Source of the DNA: Micavibrio sp. | GTDB lineage: Bacteria; Pseudomonadota; Alphaproteobacteria; Micavibrionales; Micavibrionaceae | Direction: 5' to 3' | DNA length: 64,000 nt | Assembly (NCBI GenBank): GCA_021604545.1 | Contig: BQJE01000002.1 | Span: 248,001-312,000 of the forward strand | Shown here: positions 16,572 through 25,815 of the stretch, in pieces | Layout: each line of letters starts with the position of its first letter | Numbering within the stretch: position 1 is the first letter of the stretch | Notes under the pieces: generated by a model | What the model saw: the letters and a program-made list of their open reading frames with translations, nothing else | What the model was told of the DNA's origin: nothing | Databases searched by the model: none | Program-made: the position numbers and the translations under genes

Positions 16572-16895
16572 ATGCAATACATGGTTATTGCTCGTGATGG
16601 AAATGATGAAGGTGCCTTAGAGCGCCGAATGGCCGCACGCGAAGATCATATCAAGGTGGGTGATGAATATCTAAAAAGTGGCAATTTTCTGATGGCGGTT
16701 GCGCTCCTGAATGATGACCAAGAGATGATCGGTTCTGTTATGCTGGTGGACTTTGAGGGCCGTGAAGAACTGGATGCATGGCTGGAAGTAGAGCCATATG
16801 TCACGGGCGGCGTCTGGAAACATGTTGAGTTTTTTCCAGCAAAAGTTGGTCCCAGCTTTGAACAATTTTTACCAAACAAAAAACAAACCGCATGA
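16572..16895 (+). CDS. YCII-family protein
   Basis: A 107-residue YCII-related protein: MQYMVIARDG at the start, ERRMAAREDHIKVGDEYLKSG with the conserved His-Asp pair, GSVMLVDFEGREELDAWLEVEPYVTGGVW, and HVEFFPA near the end. YCII proteins have a ferredoxin-like fold; their reactions are mostly unknown, some chlorinate or process aromatic substrates. It starts one base after fabI and its ATGA overlaps the thioesterase start, so the three are almost certainly one operon and translationally coupled. Confidence 0.85.
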   Translation: MQYMVIARDGNDEGALERRMAAREDHIKVGDEYLKSGNFLMAVALLNDDQEMIGSVMLVDFEGREELDAWLEVEPYVTGGVWKHVEFFPAKVGPSFEQFLPNKKQTA

Positions 16896-17359
16896 TCTGG
16901 TTTAAAGAATATACAATTGAAATGCTGCAGGGCTTTCGCAATGCGCATATGGGCACGCATATCGGTATTGAATTCACGGATATTGGCAATGATTTTTTGA
17001 GTGCGAAGATGCCAGTCGATGATCGCACGACCCAGCCTTTCGGGATTTTGCATGGTGGCGCCAATTGTGTGCTGTCGGAAACACTGGGCAGCGTCGCGGC
17101 CTGGATGACCATTGACCCGGAGCTTTATAGAGCTGTCGGCATCGAAATTAACGCCAATCATATCCGTGCGGTGACCGAAGGCCATGTGATTGGTAAATGT
17201 ACGTCGCTTCACACCGGAAAACGCACGCAGGTCTGGCAAACCGACATCACCGAAGAAGCCACCGGCAAACGCGTTTGCGTCAGCCGCATGACGGTTGCGA
17301 TTATCGATCAGGGGACGTTAAGCGCGCAGAAAGATAAAGTGGTTCTGGAGAAGATGTAA
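16892..17359 (+). CDS. Hotdog-fold acyl-CoA thioesterase (PaaI/EntH type)
   Basis: A 155-residue hotdog thioesterase. RTTQPFGILHGGANCVLSETLGS (about residues 45–67) contains the HGG motif and the catalytic Glu of the PaaI/EntH branch, which hydrolyses aryl- or hydroxybenzoyl-CoA thioesters. Also GIEINANHIRAVTEG is the typical second strand. Start overlaps the YCII stop (ATGA) and the stop TAA overlaps the next ATG by one base, so it is translationally coupled on both sides. The substrate is not known. Confidence 0.9.
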   Translation: MIWFKEYTIEMLQGFRNAHMGTHIGIEFTDIGNDFLSAKMPVDDRTTQPFGILHGGANCVLSETLGSVAAWMTIDPELYRAVGIEINANHIRAVTEGHVIGKCTSLHTGKRTQVWQTDITEEATGKRVCVSRMTVAIIDQGTLSAQKDKVVLEKM

Positions 17360-17778
17360 TGGTTTCTGATGACAAAAAAATGCTATGGGAGAGATACAAG
17401 CATGACGTTGAATTGCATAGAAGTTATTTAGATTTAGTAATAAAAATTAATGCGCTTTATTATGCTATAACAGGCGCAATTGTTTCTTTTTATTTTTTAC
17501 ACATAGGTGACGATCCTTTGGTGAAATGGTCTTTGCTTTTGCCAATTTTAATGAGCATATTCCTGGCATATTTTTTTTGGCGCAGTGCGGATGCTTCTAG
17601 GCCATCTCAAGCTGAAATAGAAAGAGTGTCCGAAGAGCTAGGCTTTCAAGTTCCTTCTGCAGTTGCTGCTGTATTAGAGCTCTTATTGAAAATATTTTTC
17701 TGTCTGTTTGTGCTAGTATCTATAGGTTTAATAATATTGCTCTTCAAAGATTTTAAATTATGTGGGTATATTAAGTAG
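17359..17778 (+). CDS. Small AT-rich membrane protein of unknown function
   Basis: A 139-residue protein with an N-terminal soluble helix, two membrane segments at about 29–47 and 58–74, a short soluble stretch (about 76–101) and a third segment at about 104–131. It is clearly more AT-rich than thioesterase and aroC on either side, with many ATA, TTA and AAT codons. It shares one base with the preceding stop, while aroC starts two bases after its stop, so it sits inside an operon. Low GC suggests a later insertion. No family recognised. Confidence 0.65.
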   Translation: MVSDDKKMLWERYKHDVELHRSYLDLVIKINALYYAITGAIVSFYFLHIGDDPLVKWSLLLPILMSIFLAYFFWRSADASRPSQAEIERVSEELGFQVPSAVAAVLELLLKIFFCLFVLVSIGLIILLFKDFKLCGYIK

Positions 17779-17780
17779 TT

Positions 17781-18866
17781 ATGTCTGGAAACCGATTTGG
17801 CACATTATTTCAGTATCAGAGCTTTGGCGAGAGCCACGGGCCGGCGATTGGCTGCGTAGTTGATGGCGTGCCGCCGCGTATCCCGCTGAGCGAAGACGAT
17901 ATCCAGCCTTTTTTGAATGCGCGCCGTCCGGGCCAGTCGCGTCACACGACCCAGCGCAAAGAGAAGGACGAGGTCAAAATCCTCTCCGGTGTATTTGAAG
18001 GTCAAACCACGGGAACGCCGATAGCGCTGCTGATCGAAAACATGGATGTAAAATCCAAAGACTATGATGACATCAAAGACAAGTTCCGTCCTGGCCATGC
18101 CGATTTTACCTATTTTAAGAAATACGGTATTCGTGATTACCGCGGCGGCGGGCGCAGCTCAGCCCGCGAAACAGCGATGCGTGTCGCGGCGGGTGCGATT
18201 GCGCGCAAGGTTCTTGAAACGCAGATTGATGGCAAGGTTTCCATTCGCGGCGCTGTGGTCAAAGTCGGGCCGCATGAATGTGGCCGCGACAACTGGGATT
18301 GGGATGAGGTTGGTAAGAATGATTTCTGGTGCCCGGACGCCAAAGCGGCGAAAGACTGGGCCAGGTATTTAGACGGCCAGCGCAAGGCAGGCTCAAGCGC
18401 GGGTGCATTGATTGAAGTGCATGCATCGGGTATTCCGCCGGGTCTTGGCGCGCCGGTCTATGATAAGTTAGACGCCGATCTGGCCAAGGCGATGATGAGC
18501 ATCAATGCGGTCAAGGCCGTTGAGATTGGCGCCGGGTTTGATGCTGTGCCTTTGGGCGGTGAAGACAACGCCGATGAAATTCGTTTGGATGATGATGGCA
18601 ATCCGGTCTTCCTGTCGAATAACGCCGGCGGGATTTTGGGCGGTATTTCAAGCGGGCAGGATATTGTTGTGCGCACCGCATTCAAGCCGACCAGCTCTAT
18701 TCTTTCACCGCGCCAGACCATTGATAAGGATGGTAAGGAAACCGAGATATCCACCAAGGGGCGCCATGACCCTTGCGTTGGTATCCGCGGCATGCCGGTT
18801 TGTGAAGCGATGATGGCCTGCGTGCTTGCGGATCACTGGTTGCGTTTTAAGGCGCAGTGTTTGTAA
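17781..18866 (+). CDS. aroC: Chorismate synthase
   Basis: A 361-residue enzyme that converts EPSP to chorismate, the last shikimate step, using reduced FMN. Visible motifs: [27 protein letters not shown] at the start, [22 protein letters not shown], then FKPTSSI and the C-terminal [25 protein letters not shown] signature. Length is typical. It directly follows the AT-rich membrane gene by two bases. A possible small basic gene lies on the opposite strand downstream. Confidence 0.97.
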   Translation: MSGNRFGTLFQYQSFGESHGPAIGCVVDGVPPRIPLSEDDIQPFLNARRPGQSRHTTQRKEKDEVKILSGVFEGQTTGTPIALLIENMDVKSKDYDDIKDKFRPGHADFTYFKKYGIRDYRGGGRSSARETAMRVAAGAIARKVLETQIDGKVSIRGAVVKVGPHECGRDNWDWDEVGKNDFWCPDAKAAKDWARYLDGQRKAGSSAGALIEVHASGIPPGLGAPVYDKLDADLAKAMMSINAVKAVEIGAGFDAVPLGGEDNADEIRLDDDGNPVFLSNNAGGILGGISSGQDIVVRTAFKPTSSILSPRQTIDKDGKETEISTKGRHDPCVGIRGMPVCEAMMACVLADHWLRFKAQCL

Positions 18867-18878
18867 GTCTGTAAATAT

Positions 18879-19046
18879 TTAGGGTTGAGGATTCTCTCGG
18901 GGGGTATTTGATTTTTTATCTTCCCGTTCAGGATTGGTTGAGCTATCACCTTCTGCTTCAACAAAACGTGATTTAGTTCCTGATATGGGCTTTCTTTTGC
19001 CAAAGCTTGCCTCAAGTTTAAATGTCTTTTTCTTTTCCTGTCCCAT
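18879..19046 (-). CDS. Possible 55-residue basic protein
   Basis: Starts MGQEKKKTFKLEASFGKRKP and ends NTPRENPQP. Very charged, Lys/Glu/Arg-rich, with no hydrophobic core, so probably disordered or nucleic-acid binding. It fills the gap between aroC and the sppA promoter on the complement, in a frame different from the longer overlapping open frame, whose start at 19051 is out of frame and composition less protein-like. No clear ribosome-binding site was found. Confidence 0.4.
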   Translation of the reverse strand: MGQEKKKTFKLEASFGKRKPISGTKSRFVEAEGDSSTNPEREDKKSNTPRENPQP

Positions 19047-19140
19047 GGCAAGAGCTTAGAAGGGGCATTCCCTTATGTCAATTAAATATCATAAGATTTT
19101 TCCTTCGCTTCCTTAGGCTCTACGCGTTAAAGTCTAACTC

Positions 19141-21060
19141 ATGACCAATCGCAGATATTACAGACGCAATCGTCCGCTTTACGCTTCGCAAATCTCACAA
19201 AATGTCGCCAAGCCAAAGATGCAATGGCGGATTTTGCCGATCATCTGGCGCGGATTAAAGAGGACCTGCATGTTGATGGGTGCCATGGTTTTGATTTCCA
19301 TGATTAGCAGTTTCTGGATTGTTGGTAGCCTGCTGCAGCCTAGCGCCGGGCCTTCCTTACCTGACGACATTGTATTGTTCCTTAAACTTGATGGTGGTCT
19401 TAGCGAAAAACCGGCTGAAGCTAACTTTGCCGAGCCTTTTGGGGCGGGCGCGCCAACTGTGCGGGAAATGGTTAATGCGATTGATGCGGCCACGGAAGAT
19501 CCTCGCGTTCATGGTATCTTGGCACGTATGAATAGCGGCTCTTTTGCGCTGGCGCATATTCAGGAATTGCGCACGGCAATTGCACGCTTTCGTGATAGTG
19601 GAAAATTCGCCTATATCTATTCATCATCTTATGGCGAGCCGGGCTCAGGTCTTGGGCGGTATTATTTAGCCTCGAGCTTTGAAGAAATATGGATGCAGCC
19701 AATGGGGATTCTTACGATTGGGGGTATTCATGCCGAGATGCCGTTTTTTAGGGATACTCTCGATAAGATCGGTGTGTCGCCACAATTCTTCCAGCGTAAA
19801 GAGTATAAAAGTGCGTATGAGAATTTAACGCGCAATGATGCTTCGCCCTATAACAAAGAAATGATGGAAGCGCTCATCACTGACATCAAAGATGAAATTG
19901 TTGGAGGTATTTCCCGTGACCGTAATATCAAGCCTGAACAATTTGAAAAGCTTGTCGATCAAGGGTTGTTCATGGCTGATGAAGCAAAAGAAGCAGGGCT
20001 GATCAATTATTCAGATTACGCCGATGAACTTGTTGGTGTTATCAAAGAATTGCTGACTGGTGATGAGGAAAGTGAAGACATTACATTTGTTGAGGCAAGG
20101 CAGTATGCAGGTGTTCTGCAGGCCAAAAAACAGGAAAACCTTTTGGCGCAGAAGGTCGGTAAATCAAAGCCTAAAATTGCTCTGATTTATGCTGTTGGTG
20201 CGATTATGCCGAGTGGATCTGGTGGCGGGCCTGGCTTACCGGGAGCTGGAGGCGTTGCTGCGGCCGACGAGATTGCACCGGCCATTTTAGATGCAGCGGA
20301 TGATGAATCTGTGAAAGCTGTTGTGCTGCGCATTGATAGTCCAGGCGGATCGCCAACCGCATCGGAAAGTATTTTGCGCGCAGTTGAAAGGGTTCAGGAA
20401 AAGGGCAAGCCCGTGATTGTATCGATGGGACCGACAGCGGCATCCGGCGGATACTGGATTGCGGCTTATGCCGATCAGATATTCGTTTTGCCGACGACGA
20501 TTACCGGATCGATTGGCGTTGTTGGCGGGAAATTCTATATGCAGGATTTGTGGGCCAAACTTGGTGTGAATTGGGATGGCGTGAAATGGGGACAAAACTC
20601 TGGAATGTGGTCGCTAAATACGCCGTTTTCAGAAACTGAGTCCGAACGTGTTAATGCGATGCTCGATCAGGTTTATAATGCCTTTATCACACGCGTGGCA
20701 AAAGGTCGCAATATGAGCACCGAAGATGTTGACAAAATCGCCAAAGGTCGTGTTTGGAGCGGCAAATCAGCGTTGGAAATTGGTTTGGCCGATCAACTTG
20801 GTGGATTGACCGAAGCGCTGGATTACGCTGCTGAATCTGCCGGATTTGAAGATCGCTCAAAAGCGCTTGTTCAGATTATGCCGAAGCCAAAAACGCCTAT
20901 TGAGCAATTCATCGAGCTATTCGGCGATCAGGTGGCACTGGGACAAAATATGAAATGGCAAAAATCCCTGGTTGATTTTGCCGCTCCATTTACACACCAG
21001 ATGAATGTAATGCAGAACCCCGATCTGTATAGCGTGTATGAACCGCTGGTGGTTGATTAG
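19141..21060 (+). CDS. sppA: Signal peptide peptidase SppA, long form
   Basis: A 639-residue membrane-anchored serine protease that degrades signal peptides after release from preproteins. A basic N terminus precedes one membrane segment (about 41–59). Two peptidase S49 domains follow. The Ser-Lys dyad is Ser435 in AASGGYW, and Lys223 in KEYKSAYENL. Also GSIGVVGGKF near 450 and the GRVWSGKSALEIGLADQLGG stretch near 540. Its length fits the 67-kDa class. Its stop overlaps the convergent HAD gene by four bases. Confidence 0.95.
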   Translation: MTNRRYYRRNRPLYASQISQNVAKPKMQWRILPIIWRGLKRTCMLMGAMVLISMISSFWIVGSLLQPSAGPSLPDDIVLFLKLDGGLSEKPAEANFAEPFGAGAPTVREMVNAIDAATEDPRVHGILARMNSGSFALAHIQELRTAIARFRDSGKFAYIYSSSYGEPGSGLGRYYLASSFEEIWMQPMGILTIGGIHAEMPFFRDTLDKIGVSPQFFQRKEYKSAYENLTRNDASPYNKEMMEALITDIKDEIVGGISRDRNIKPEQFEKLVDQGLFMADEAKEAGLINYSDYADELVGVIKELLTGDEESEDITFVEARQYAGVLQAKKQENLLAQKVGKSKPKIALIYAVGAIMPSGSGGGPGLPGAGGVAAADEIAPAILDAADDESVKAVVLRIDSPGGSPTASESILRAVERVQEKGKPVIVSMGPTAASGGYWIAAYADQIFVLPTTITGSIGVVGGKFYMQDLWAKLGVNWDGVKWGQNSGMWSLNTPFSETESERVNAMLDQVYNAFITRVAKGRNMSTEDVDKIAKGRVWSGKSALEIGLADQLGGLTEALDYAAESAGFEDRSKALVQIMPKPKTPIEQFIELFGDQVALGQNMKWQKSLVDFAAPFTHQMNVMQNPDLYSVYEPLVVD

Positions 21061-21824
21061 GCTGCCAGCTCACCCGACTTCTCCGGCTCCACTTTTTTTT
21101 TACTTTCAGGGGTGGGGTCCGGCGCTTTACCCAACATTTTCTCCAAGCGCGCTTCCATGTCGTAATAGGACATGATGATGTGTTCGGGCGAAAAGCCTTT
21201 CTCAATAATGGCGACAGCGGCGTTCATGCCGTAAGCAATCGGCTCGGCTTTGGCCGGGATATTATCGCTCAACATTTGCGCGGCGACGACGTCTTTGTGC
21301 CGGTCACCAATATACCAGATGACATCATCTTCGCCGGGCGTGATGTTCAGACGCTTCAGCGCCAGCAACAACGCCTCCGGGCTTGGCTTTGATTTGCTGA
21401 CTTCCTCGCGAAACACGGTGGCACCGAAATAATCCTCAAGATCAAATTTGGTCATGATGTCATGACCGTAGCCTTTGCCGAGACCATTGCTGATCATCGC
21501 CATCGGAATGTCATGGGCGCGCAGCAAATCCAGCACGTCGTAAATGCCGGGGCAGGGCTCAACAATTTGGTCAACTTCTTTGCGGCGAACTTTGTGGAGC
21601 GCACGGTGAACCAGCAAGCGCGGTTTGCGGCGTGGCGGAATATGTTCCGGCGGCGGCAAAAGCGGATCTTTGGCCCGGCGTCTAAAAAACCAGCCGAAGA
21701 ATTTCGCGCACATATAATAGGCATCATCGAGGCGCTCCAGCACCGGGAGCACCCACGGATTGATGTGGCGTACGGCGGTGCCGTCCATGTCGAGAATGAC
21801 GATTGTGGGTTTTTCCAAGCTCAT
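21057..21824 (-). CDS. HAD-superfamily phosphatase
   Basis: A 255-residue HAD hydrolase. Motif I is ILDMDGTA at about 10–17 (catalytic aspartates), motif II is MISNG, motif III is SKSKPSPEALLLA, motif IV is WYIGDRHKDVVAA. A basic insertion (RRRAKDPLLPPPEHIPPRRKPR) in the cap region is unusual. Substrate is unknown: phosphoglycolate-like and nucleotide phosphatases are alternatives. It probably shares the promoter of the small basic gene just upstream and converges with sppA. Confidence 0.9.
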   Translation of the reverse strand: MSLEKPTIVILDMDGTAVRHINPWVLPVLERLDDAYYMCAKFFGWFFRRRAKDPLLPPPEHIPPRRKPRLLVHRALHKVRRKEVDQIVEPCPGIYDVLDLLRAHDIPMAMISNGLGKGYGHDIMTKFDLEDYFGATVFREEVSKSKPSPEALLLALKRLNITPGEDDVIWYIGDRHKDVVAAQMLSDNIPAKAEPIAYGMNAAVAIIEKGFSPEHIIMSYYDMEARLEKMLGKAPDPTPESKKKVEPEKSGELAA

Positions 21825-21832
21825 TTCCCAGA

Positions 21833-22108
21833 TTATCCGCCGTTTTCCGGGCGATGTCCAGCCAATAAGCCCCGCAGATAATGCCGTTGTAGGCGCAGAA
21901 TCCGGCGTAAATTGCGCATTTCCACGTCGTAAAAGCCGTGTTTATAGGCGTTTTGGCTGGTTTTAGCCCTGCCTTCGGCGGTTTTGGGGCCTGTGGAGTG
22001 CTTCCACGGTTTTTGGGTTTTAGCCCGTTCGGCCTGTGCTTTGCGCCGCTTTTCTGGCCAAGCCCTTCTTTTTCTTTGTTTTTTCAAGTTACTCAGTTCG
22101 TTACTCAT
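21833..22108 (-). CDS. Small basic protein with a SGPKT-type motif
   Basis: A 91-residue strongly basic protein with N-terminal KKQRKRRAWPEKRRKAQ followed by KHSTGPKTAEGRAKTSQNAYKHGF, a motif seen in small proteins of many proteobacteria, often written as SGPRT-EGKAR-NALKHG. I know of no proven function; the motif recurs near mobile or accessory genes. The remainder is a basic helix (LRRILRLQRHYLRGLL). It is driven by a near-consensus promoter and precedes the HAD phosphatase by eight bases, so they probably form an operon. Confidence 0.7.
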   Translation of the reverse strand: MSNELSNLKKQRKRRAWPEKRRKAQAERAKTQKPWKHSTGPKTAEGRAKTSQNAYKHGFYDVEMRNLRRILRLQRHYLRGLLAGHRPENGG

Positions 22109-22176
22109 TTTTTTCGGGAGGGGGCTGGGCCTCTCTTTTTTTGTTTGGGGTTGGTGGGTTCGTTTGTCATGGGAGC

Positions 22177-22205
22177 AGTATAGGGTTATTTTCCTATAAT
22201 GTCAA
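22177..22205 (-). promoter_or_regulatory. Near-consensus sigma-70 promoter with internal inverted repeat
   Basis: On the complement, TTGACA (22205–22200) is followed by a 17-base spacer and TATACT (22182–22177). TATAGG at 22179–22184 and CCTATA at 22193–22198 form a perfect 6-base dyad that covers the spacer and the start of the −10 element. This is the likely operator and start for the small basic gene and HAD phosphatase. Confidence 0.75.
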
Positions 22206-22222
22206 GGCTGACCACCGGGACT

Positions 22223-22636
22223 CTATTGCGTCCGCGTTTTCCTGTAAATAAACGCCCGGATGGCGTGCTGATCATAGCGGCTGAACTCGATGTAATGTGT
22301 CTGCGCGGTCTTTGCGCCTTTGGAGGAGCAGCCTTCTGTCTTATGAGCATGATCAAGGCTGTATTGAATATTGTGACGGCGCTCAAGAATTTTGGCTTTG
22401 ATATGTTCAGGGTTTCTTCTCGGGTTGTCCGTCTTGGTTTGATCAAAAAGCTCATTGGCAACCAATTCCAGAGCGACCATAAATTTTTTATCGATAGCGC
22501 CGCTCTGGCTTTCGCAATGACGGTAATAGGCAAAAGCCGCCTCATTCATATCAAAGAAGCGGAGCAAAAATAAAAATTTCTGATTGGAGGCGGCGCTGGC
22601 GACCGGGCAAAAAGCCGCGATCAAAAGGAGAGTCAA
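22223..22636 (-). CDS. Secreted protein of unknown function, start unclear
   Basis: About 137 residues, beginning with a hydrophobic signal-type run (TLLLIAAFCPVASAA) and continuing with LLRFFDMNEAAFAYYRHCESQSGAIDKKFMVALELVANELFDQTK, a helical mature part and a C-terminal basic end. No ATG is available in frame; TTG at 22636 is the only near start, without a ribosome-binding site. An ATG close upstream (after AGAGGA) is in another frame, so a frameshift may have separated it from its start. The mature part still reads cleanly, so the gene may be recent pseudogene or use TTG. Confidence 0.5.
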   Translation of the reverse strand: MTLLLIAAFCPVASAASNQKFLFLLRFFDMNEAAFAYYRHCESQSGAIDKKFMVALELVANELFDQTKTDNPRRNPEHIKAKILERRHNIQYSLDHAHKTEGCSSKGAKTAQTHYIEFSRYDQHAIRAFIYRKTRTQ

Positions 22637-22713
22637 TGCAATGCGAACAATGTTTCTTTCTGTTAATAGCCATTCCTCTTAAGACCAATACAGGGCTGCA
22701 AATTCACGAAATC

Positions 22714-22762
22714 TGCGCTTCCGGTTCGCGTGTATGAAAATATACACTTGCGCTTCCGGTTC
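22714..22762 (+). repeat. 14-bp direct repeat around a hairpin
   Basis: The 14-mer TGCGCTTCCGGTTC occurs at 22714–22727 and again at 22749–22762. Between them, GTGTAT (22730–22735) and ATACAC (22742–22747) form a small hairpin. The rest of the 290-base gap (22637–22926) holds no recognised gene or other structure. Confidence 0.6.
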
Positions 22763-22926
22763 TCGATTTCATAAATATTGGCTTCGCCGCCTCTTCGTGG
22801 TCGCCGTCTGTCTTGGTCTTAATTGAAACGACTATAGTTATACCCTTCTACGCGCAAATGCGGGCAATAGCGAATTGTTTCGATAAAAGCGGGTGGATTG
22901 GCGGTTGGTAAGATGGGGAGTGGGTT

Positions 22927-24891
22927 TTATTGGGCGGCTTCAACAATATGCTTTGCGTTCAGCTCGGCCTCTTCATATTGCTCTACGGGGATGTTGTGGT
23001 CCTGGAAGCGGTCGGGCAGGTGCATGGTTTTGATCTTGCAGGCACCAAGCAGGTCTTCGCGGGCGAGGAATTCCAGCACAAACGAGCCGAAGCCGCCGCG
23101 CGCGCCTTCTTCTATCGTAATCAGTTGGCTGTGGTTTTTCACTAGCTGCCTGATGAGGTCTTCGTCCAGCGGTTTGGCGAAGCGGGCATCGGCAACGGTG
23201 GTAGAGATTTTCTTTTTCTCAAGAATTTTTGCGGCGAGTAGGGCTTCGGGCAGGCGTGCGCCGTAAGATAGAATAGCCACGTCGGTTCCTTCTTTGACGA
23301 TTTTGCCTTTGCCGATTTTGAGAACTTTGCCGGTTTCGGGGAGGTCAACGCCTGTGCCTTCGCCGCGTGGGTATCTGAACGCGATCGGCCCGACATCATA
23401 TTGAGCCGCGGTATGCACCATATGCACCAGCTCGGCCTCGTCACTGGCGGCCATGAGCACGAAATTCGGCAGGCAGCCAAGATAGGCGATATCAAACGTG
23501 CCGGCATGGGTTTGGCCATCGGCACCGACCAGCCCGGCGCGATCCATCGCAAAACGCACGGGCAGATTTTGAATGGCGACGTCATGGACGATCTGGTCAT
23601 AGGCGCGTTGCAGAAAGGTCGAGTAAATCGTCGCGAAGGGTTTATACCCTTCCGTGGCGAGCCCGGCGGCGAATGTTACGGCGTGTTGTTCGGCAATACC
23701 GACATCAAAGCTGCGGGTCGGGAATTCTTCGGCGAACAAATCCATGCCGGTGCCATCGGGCATGGCGGCGGTGATGCCGATGATTTTGTCATCTTTGCGG
23801 GCTTCGTTGATCAGGGATTGCGCGTAGATTTTGGTATAGGACGGTGCGCCGGGGGTGCTTTTGACCTGGTCGCCGGTGATAATGTTGAATTTTTTTACGC
23901 CATGCATTTTATCGGGGGAGTTTTCCGCCGGGGCGAAGCCGTGCCCTTTTTTGGTGATGGCATGAATGAGGACCGGGCCTTCGTGGTGCGCGTCTTTGAC
24001 ATTGCGCAGGATCGGCAGGAGGTGATCGAGGTTATGACCGTCAACCGGGCCGATATAATAAAAGCCCATTTCCTCGAACAGCGTGCCGGCTTCGCCATGC
24101 TTGTAGGAAAAGGCCATGCGGGCGGATTCTTCGGCGCGTTTGGCGGCAAAGCGGATCGGGCCGGGCAGATACTCAGTGATGCGCTTGCCAATTTCGCGCA
24201 CGGACATATAGGGTTTGGAGGACACAAGACGCGTCAGATAGCTGGCGAAGGCGCCGACCGGCGGGGCGATCGACATGTCGTTGTCGTTTAATATGACGAT
24301 CAGGCGCGATTTCATGGCGCCGGCATTGTTCATGGCTTCATAAGCCATGCCCGCGCTCATCGCGCCGTCACCGATGACGCAAATGATGTTGTTGTCGCGC
24401 TCATCCAGATCGCGGGCCACCGCCATGCCGAGGCCAGCGGAAATTGATGTCGAGCTGTGCGCGGCACCGAAGGGATCGTATTCGCTTTCGCTGCGCTTGG
24501 TAAAACCGGACAGCCCGCCGCCTTGTCTTAATGTTTCGATGCGGCTCCGGCGACCAGTGAGGATTTTATGCGGGTAGCATTGATGGCCGACATCCCAGAT
24601 TAATTTGTCTTCGGGGGTGTTGAACACGGCGTGGATGGCTGTGGTGAGCTCGACAACGCCGAGACCCGCGCCGAGATGCCCGCCGGTTTTGGACACAGCG
24701 TTGATGGTCTCATCGCGGAGTTCGTTGGCAAGGATTTTAAGCTCATCATCATCGAAGGATTTTAAATCGGCAGGGGTCTTAACCAGATTGAGCAGGGGGG
24801 TTTTGGGGTTTTTTGCGAGTCTCCTGGCCGGCTTTTTGATCTCCTTGATGCCCAAGGAGTCCGCCTGCAGTTTTTTCTGTGCCTGTGCCAT
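22927..24891 (-). CDS. dxs: 1-deoxy-D-xylulose-5-phosphate synthase
   Basis: A 654-residue ThDP enzyme condensing pyruvate with glyceraldehyde 3-phosphate, the entry and usual control point of the MEP isoprenoid pathway. Visible: [50 protein letters not shown] with [21 protein letters not shown], then the transketolase central domain [15 protein letters not shown] and RYPRGEG near the end. Length is typical. It is the last gene of HDAC–xseB–ispA–dxs; ispA ends three bases before dxs starts, so coupling is likely. Confidence 0.97.
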   Translation of the reverse strand: MAQAQKKLQADSLGIKEIKKPARRLAKNPKTPLLNLVKTPADLKSFDDDELKILANELRDETINAVSKTGGHLGAGLGVVELTTAIHAVFNTPEDKLIWDVGHQCYPHKILTGRRSRIETLRQGGGLSGFTKRSESEYDPFGAAHSSTSISAGLGMAVARDLDERDNNIICVIGDGAMSAGMAYEAMNNAGAMKSRLIVILNDNDMSIAPPVGAFASYLTRLVSSKPYMSVREIGKRITEYLPGPIRFAAKRAEESARMAFSYKHGEAGTLFEEMGFYYIGPVDGHNLDHLLPILRNVKDAHHEGPVLIHAITKKGHGFAPAENSPDKMHGVKKFNIITGDQVKSTPGAPSYTKIYAQSLINEARKDDKIIGITAAMPDGTGMDLFAEEFPTRSFDVGIAEQHAVTFAAGLATEGYKPFATIYSTFLQRAYDQIVHDVAIQNLPVRFAMDRAGLVGADGQTHAGTFDIAYLGCLPNFVLMAASDEAELVHMVHTAAQYDVGPIAFRYPRGEGTGVDLPETGKVLKIGKGKIVKEGTDVAILSYGARLPEALLAAKILEKKKISTTVADARFAKPLDEDLIRQLVKNHSQLITIEEGARGGFGSFVLEFLAREDLLGACKIKTMHLPDRFQDHNIPVEQYEEAELNAKHIVEAAQ

Positions 24892-24894
24892 GGG

Positions 24895-25806
24895 TTAAGC
24901 CCTTCGTGCCAAAACATACTCCGCCAGATCCTTAAGCGCCTGCGCGCGGCCTTCGAAGATTTTGAGGTGCGCGGTGGCCTGCTGGATAATCATTTCGGCG
25001 CGCTCTTTCGCTTGTGATTTACCCATAGCAGAAACGAAAGTGGCTTTGCCTGCGGCTTCGTCTTTGCCGGTGTCCTTGCCGGTATCTTGCGGATCGGCTT
25101 CGACGTCGAGAATGTCATCAGTGACCTGAAACGCCAGACCCAGGTCAAAGGCGTAATTGCGGAGCGCACGGCGGTGCGGTTCATCGGCTTTGCCGAGTAT
25201 GGCGCCGGATTCACAGGCAAAGGCCATGAGCTTGCCGGTCTTCATGCGCTGCATGCGGCTGATGGTGCCAAGGTCGAATTCCTCGTTTTCACCAATAAGG
25301 TCGAGCATCTGCCCACCCGCCATGCCGTGACCACCAGCGGCTTGCGCCAGAGATGTGATGAGCTCGCAACGCACGCGCGGATCTTCATGGGTTTCATTGT
25401 GAGCAAGAATTTCAAAGGCCAGCGTGAGCAGAGTGTCACCGGCAAGAATGGCTGTGGCTTCGTCATATTGTTTGTGCACGGTCGGATGACCACGGCGCAA
25501 AGCCGCATCATCCATCGCGGGCAAATCATCATGGATCAGCGAGTAGCAATGGACGAATTCAATCGCAGCAGCGACGCGGCGTGAACGGTTGGTATCAACG
25601 TTGAAAAGATTGGCAGAATGAATGGCAAGAAACGGGCGGAGACGTTTTCCGCCACCGAGGACACCATGACGCATGGCGGCGTAAAGTTGGTCTTCGGCCA
25701 GATCTGTTTCGGGGAGCAAACGCTCAATCGTGCGGTTAACAGCATCGGCCGTTTCATCCATGGCCTCTTGTAATTCGGGTTTAGCGTCTCTGGGTGATGG
25801 GGCCAT
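24895..25806 (-). CDS. ispA: Farnesyl/geranyl diphosphate synthase
   Basis: A 303-residue polyprenyl synthetase. GGGKRLRPFL, the first aspartate-rich motif DDLPAMDDA (about 93–101) with HGxPTVHKQYDEATAILAGD after it, and the second motif VTDDILDVEAD (about 221–231) are complete. It elongates DMAPP with IPP to C10/C15 prenyl diphosphates. The small FPPS type fits IspA. The following dxs starts three bases downstream and xseB ends nine bases upstream. Confidence 0.93.
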   Translation of the reverse strand: MAPSPRDAKPELQEAMDETADAVNRTIERLLPETDLAEDQLYAAMRHGVLGGGKRLRPFLAIHSANLFNVDTNRSRRVAAAIEFVHCYSLIHDDLPAMDDAALRRGHPTVHKQYDEATAILAGDTLLTLAFEILAHNETHEDPRVRCELITSLAQAAGGHGMAGGQMLDLIGENEEFDLGTISRMQRMKTGKLMAFACESGAILGKADEPHRRALRNYAFDLGLAFQVTDDILDVEADPQDTGKDTGKDEAAGKATFVSAMGKSQAKERAEMIIQQATAHLKIFEGRAQALKDLAEYVLARRA

Positions 25807-25815
25807 GCTTTATGT

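Noticed and set aside
18833-19051. 72-residue open frame on the complement after aroC
   Set aside because: Composition is not protein-like and it runs through the aroC end; a neighbouring frame (18879–19046) reads as a more plausible small protein.
22186-22573. Open frames of 119 and 124 residues overlapping the secreted gene
   Set aside because: They are shadows of the 22223–22636 frame, which alone has a signal-peptide-like start and a coherent mature sequence.
23401-24291. Long antisense open frame of 296 residues in dxs
   Set aside because: It lies wholly inside a strongly conserved dxs frame and shows no domain.
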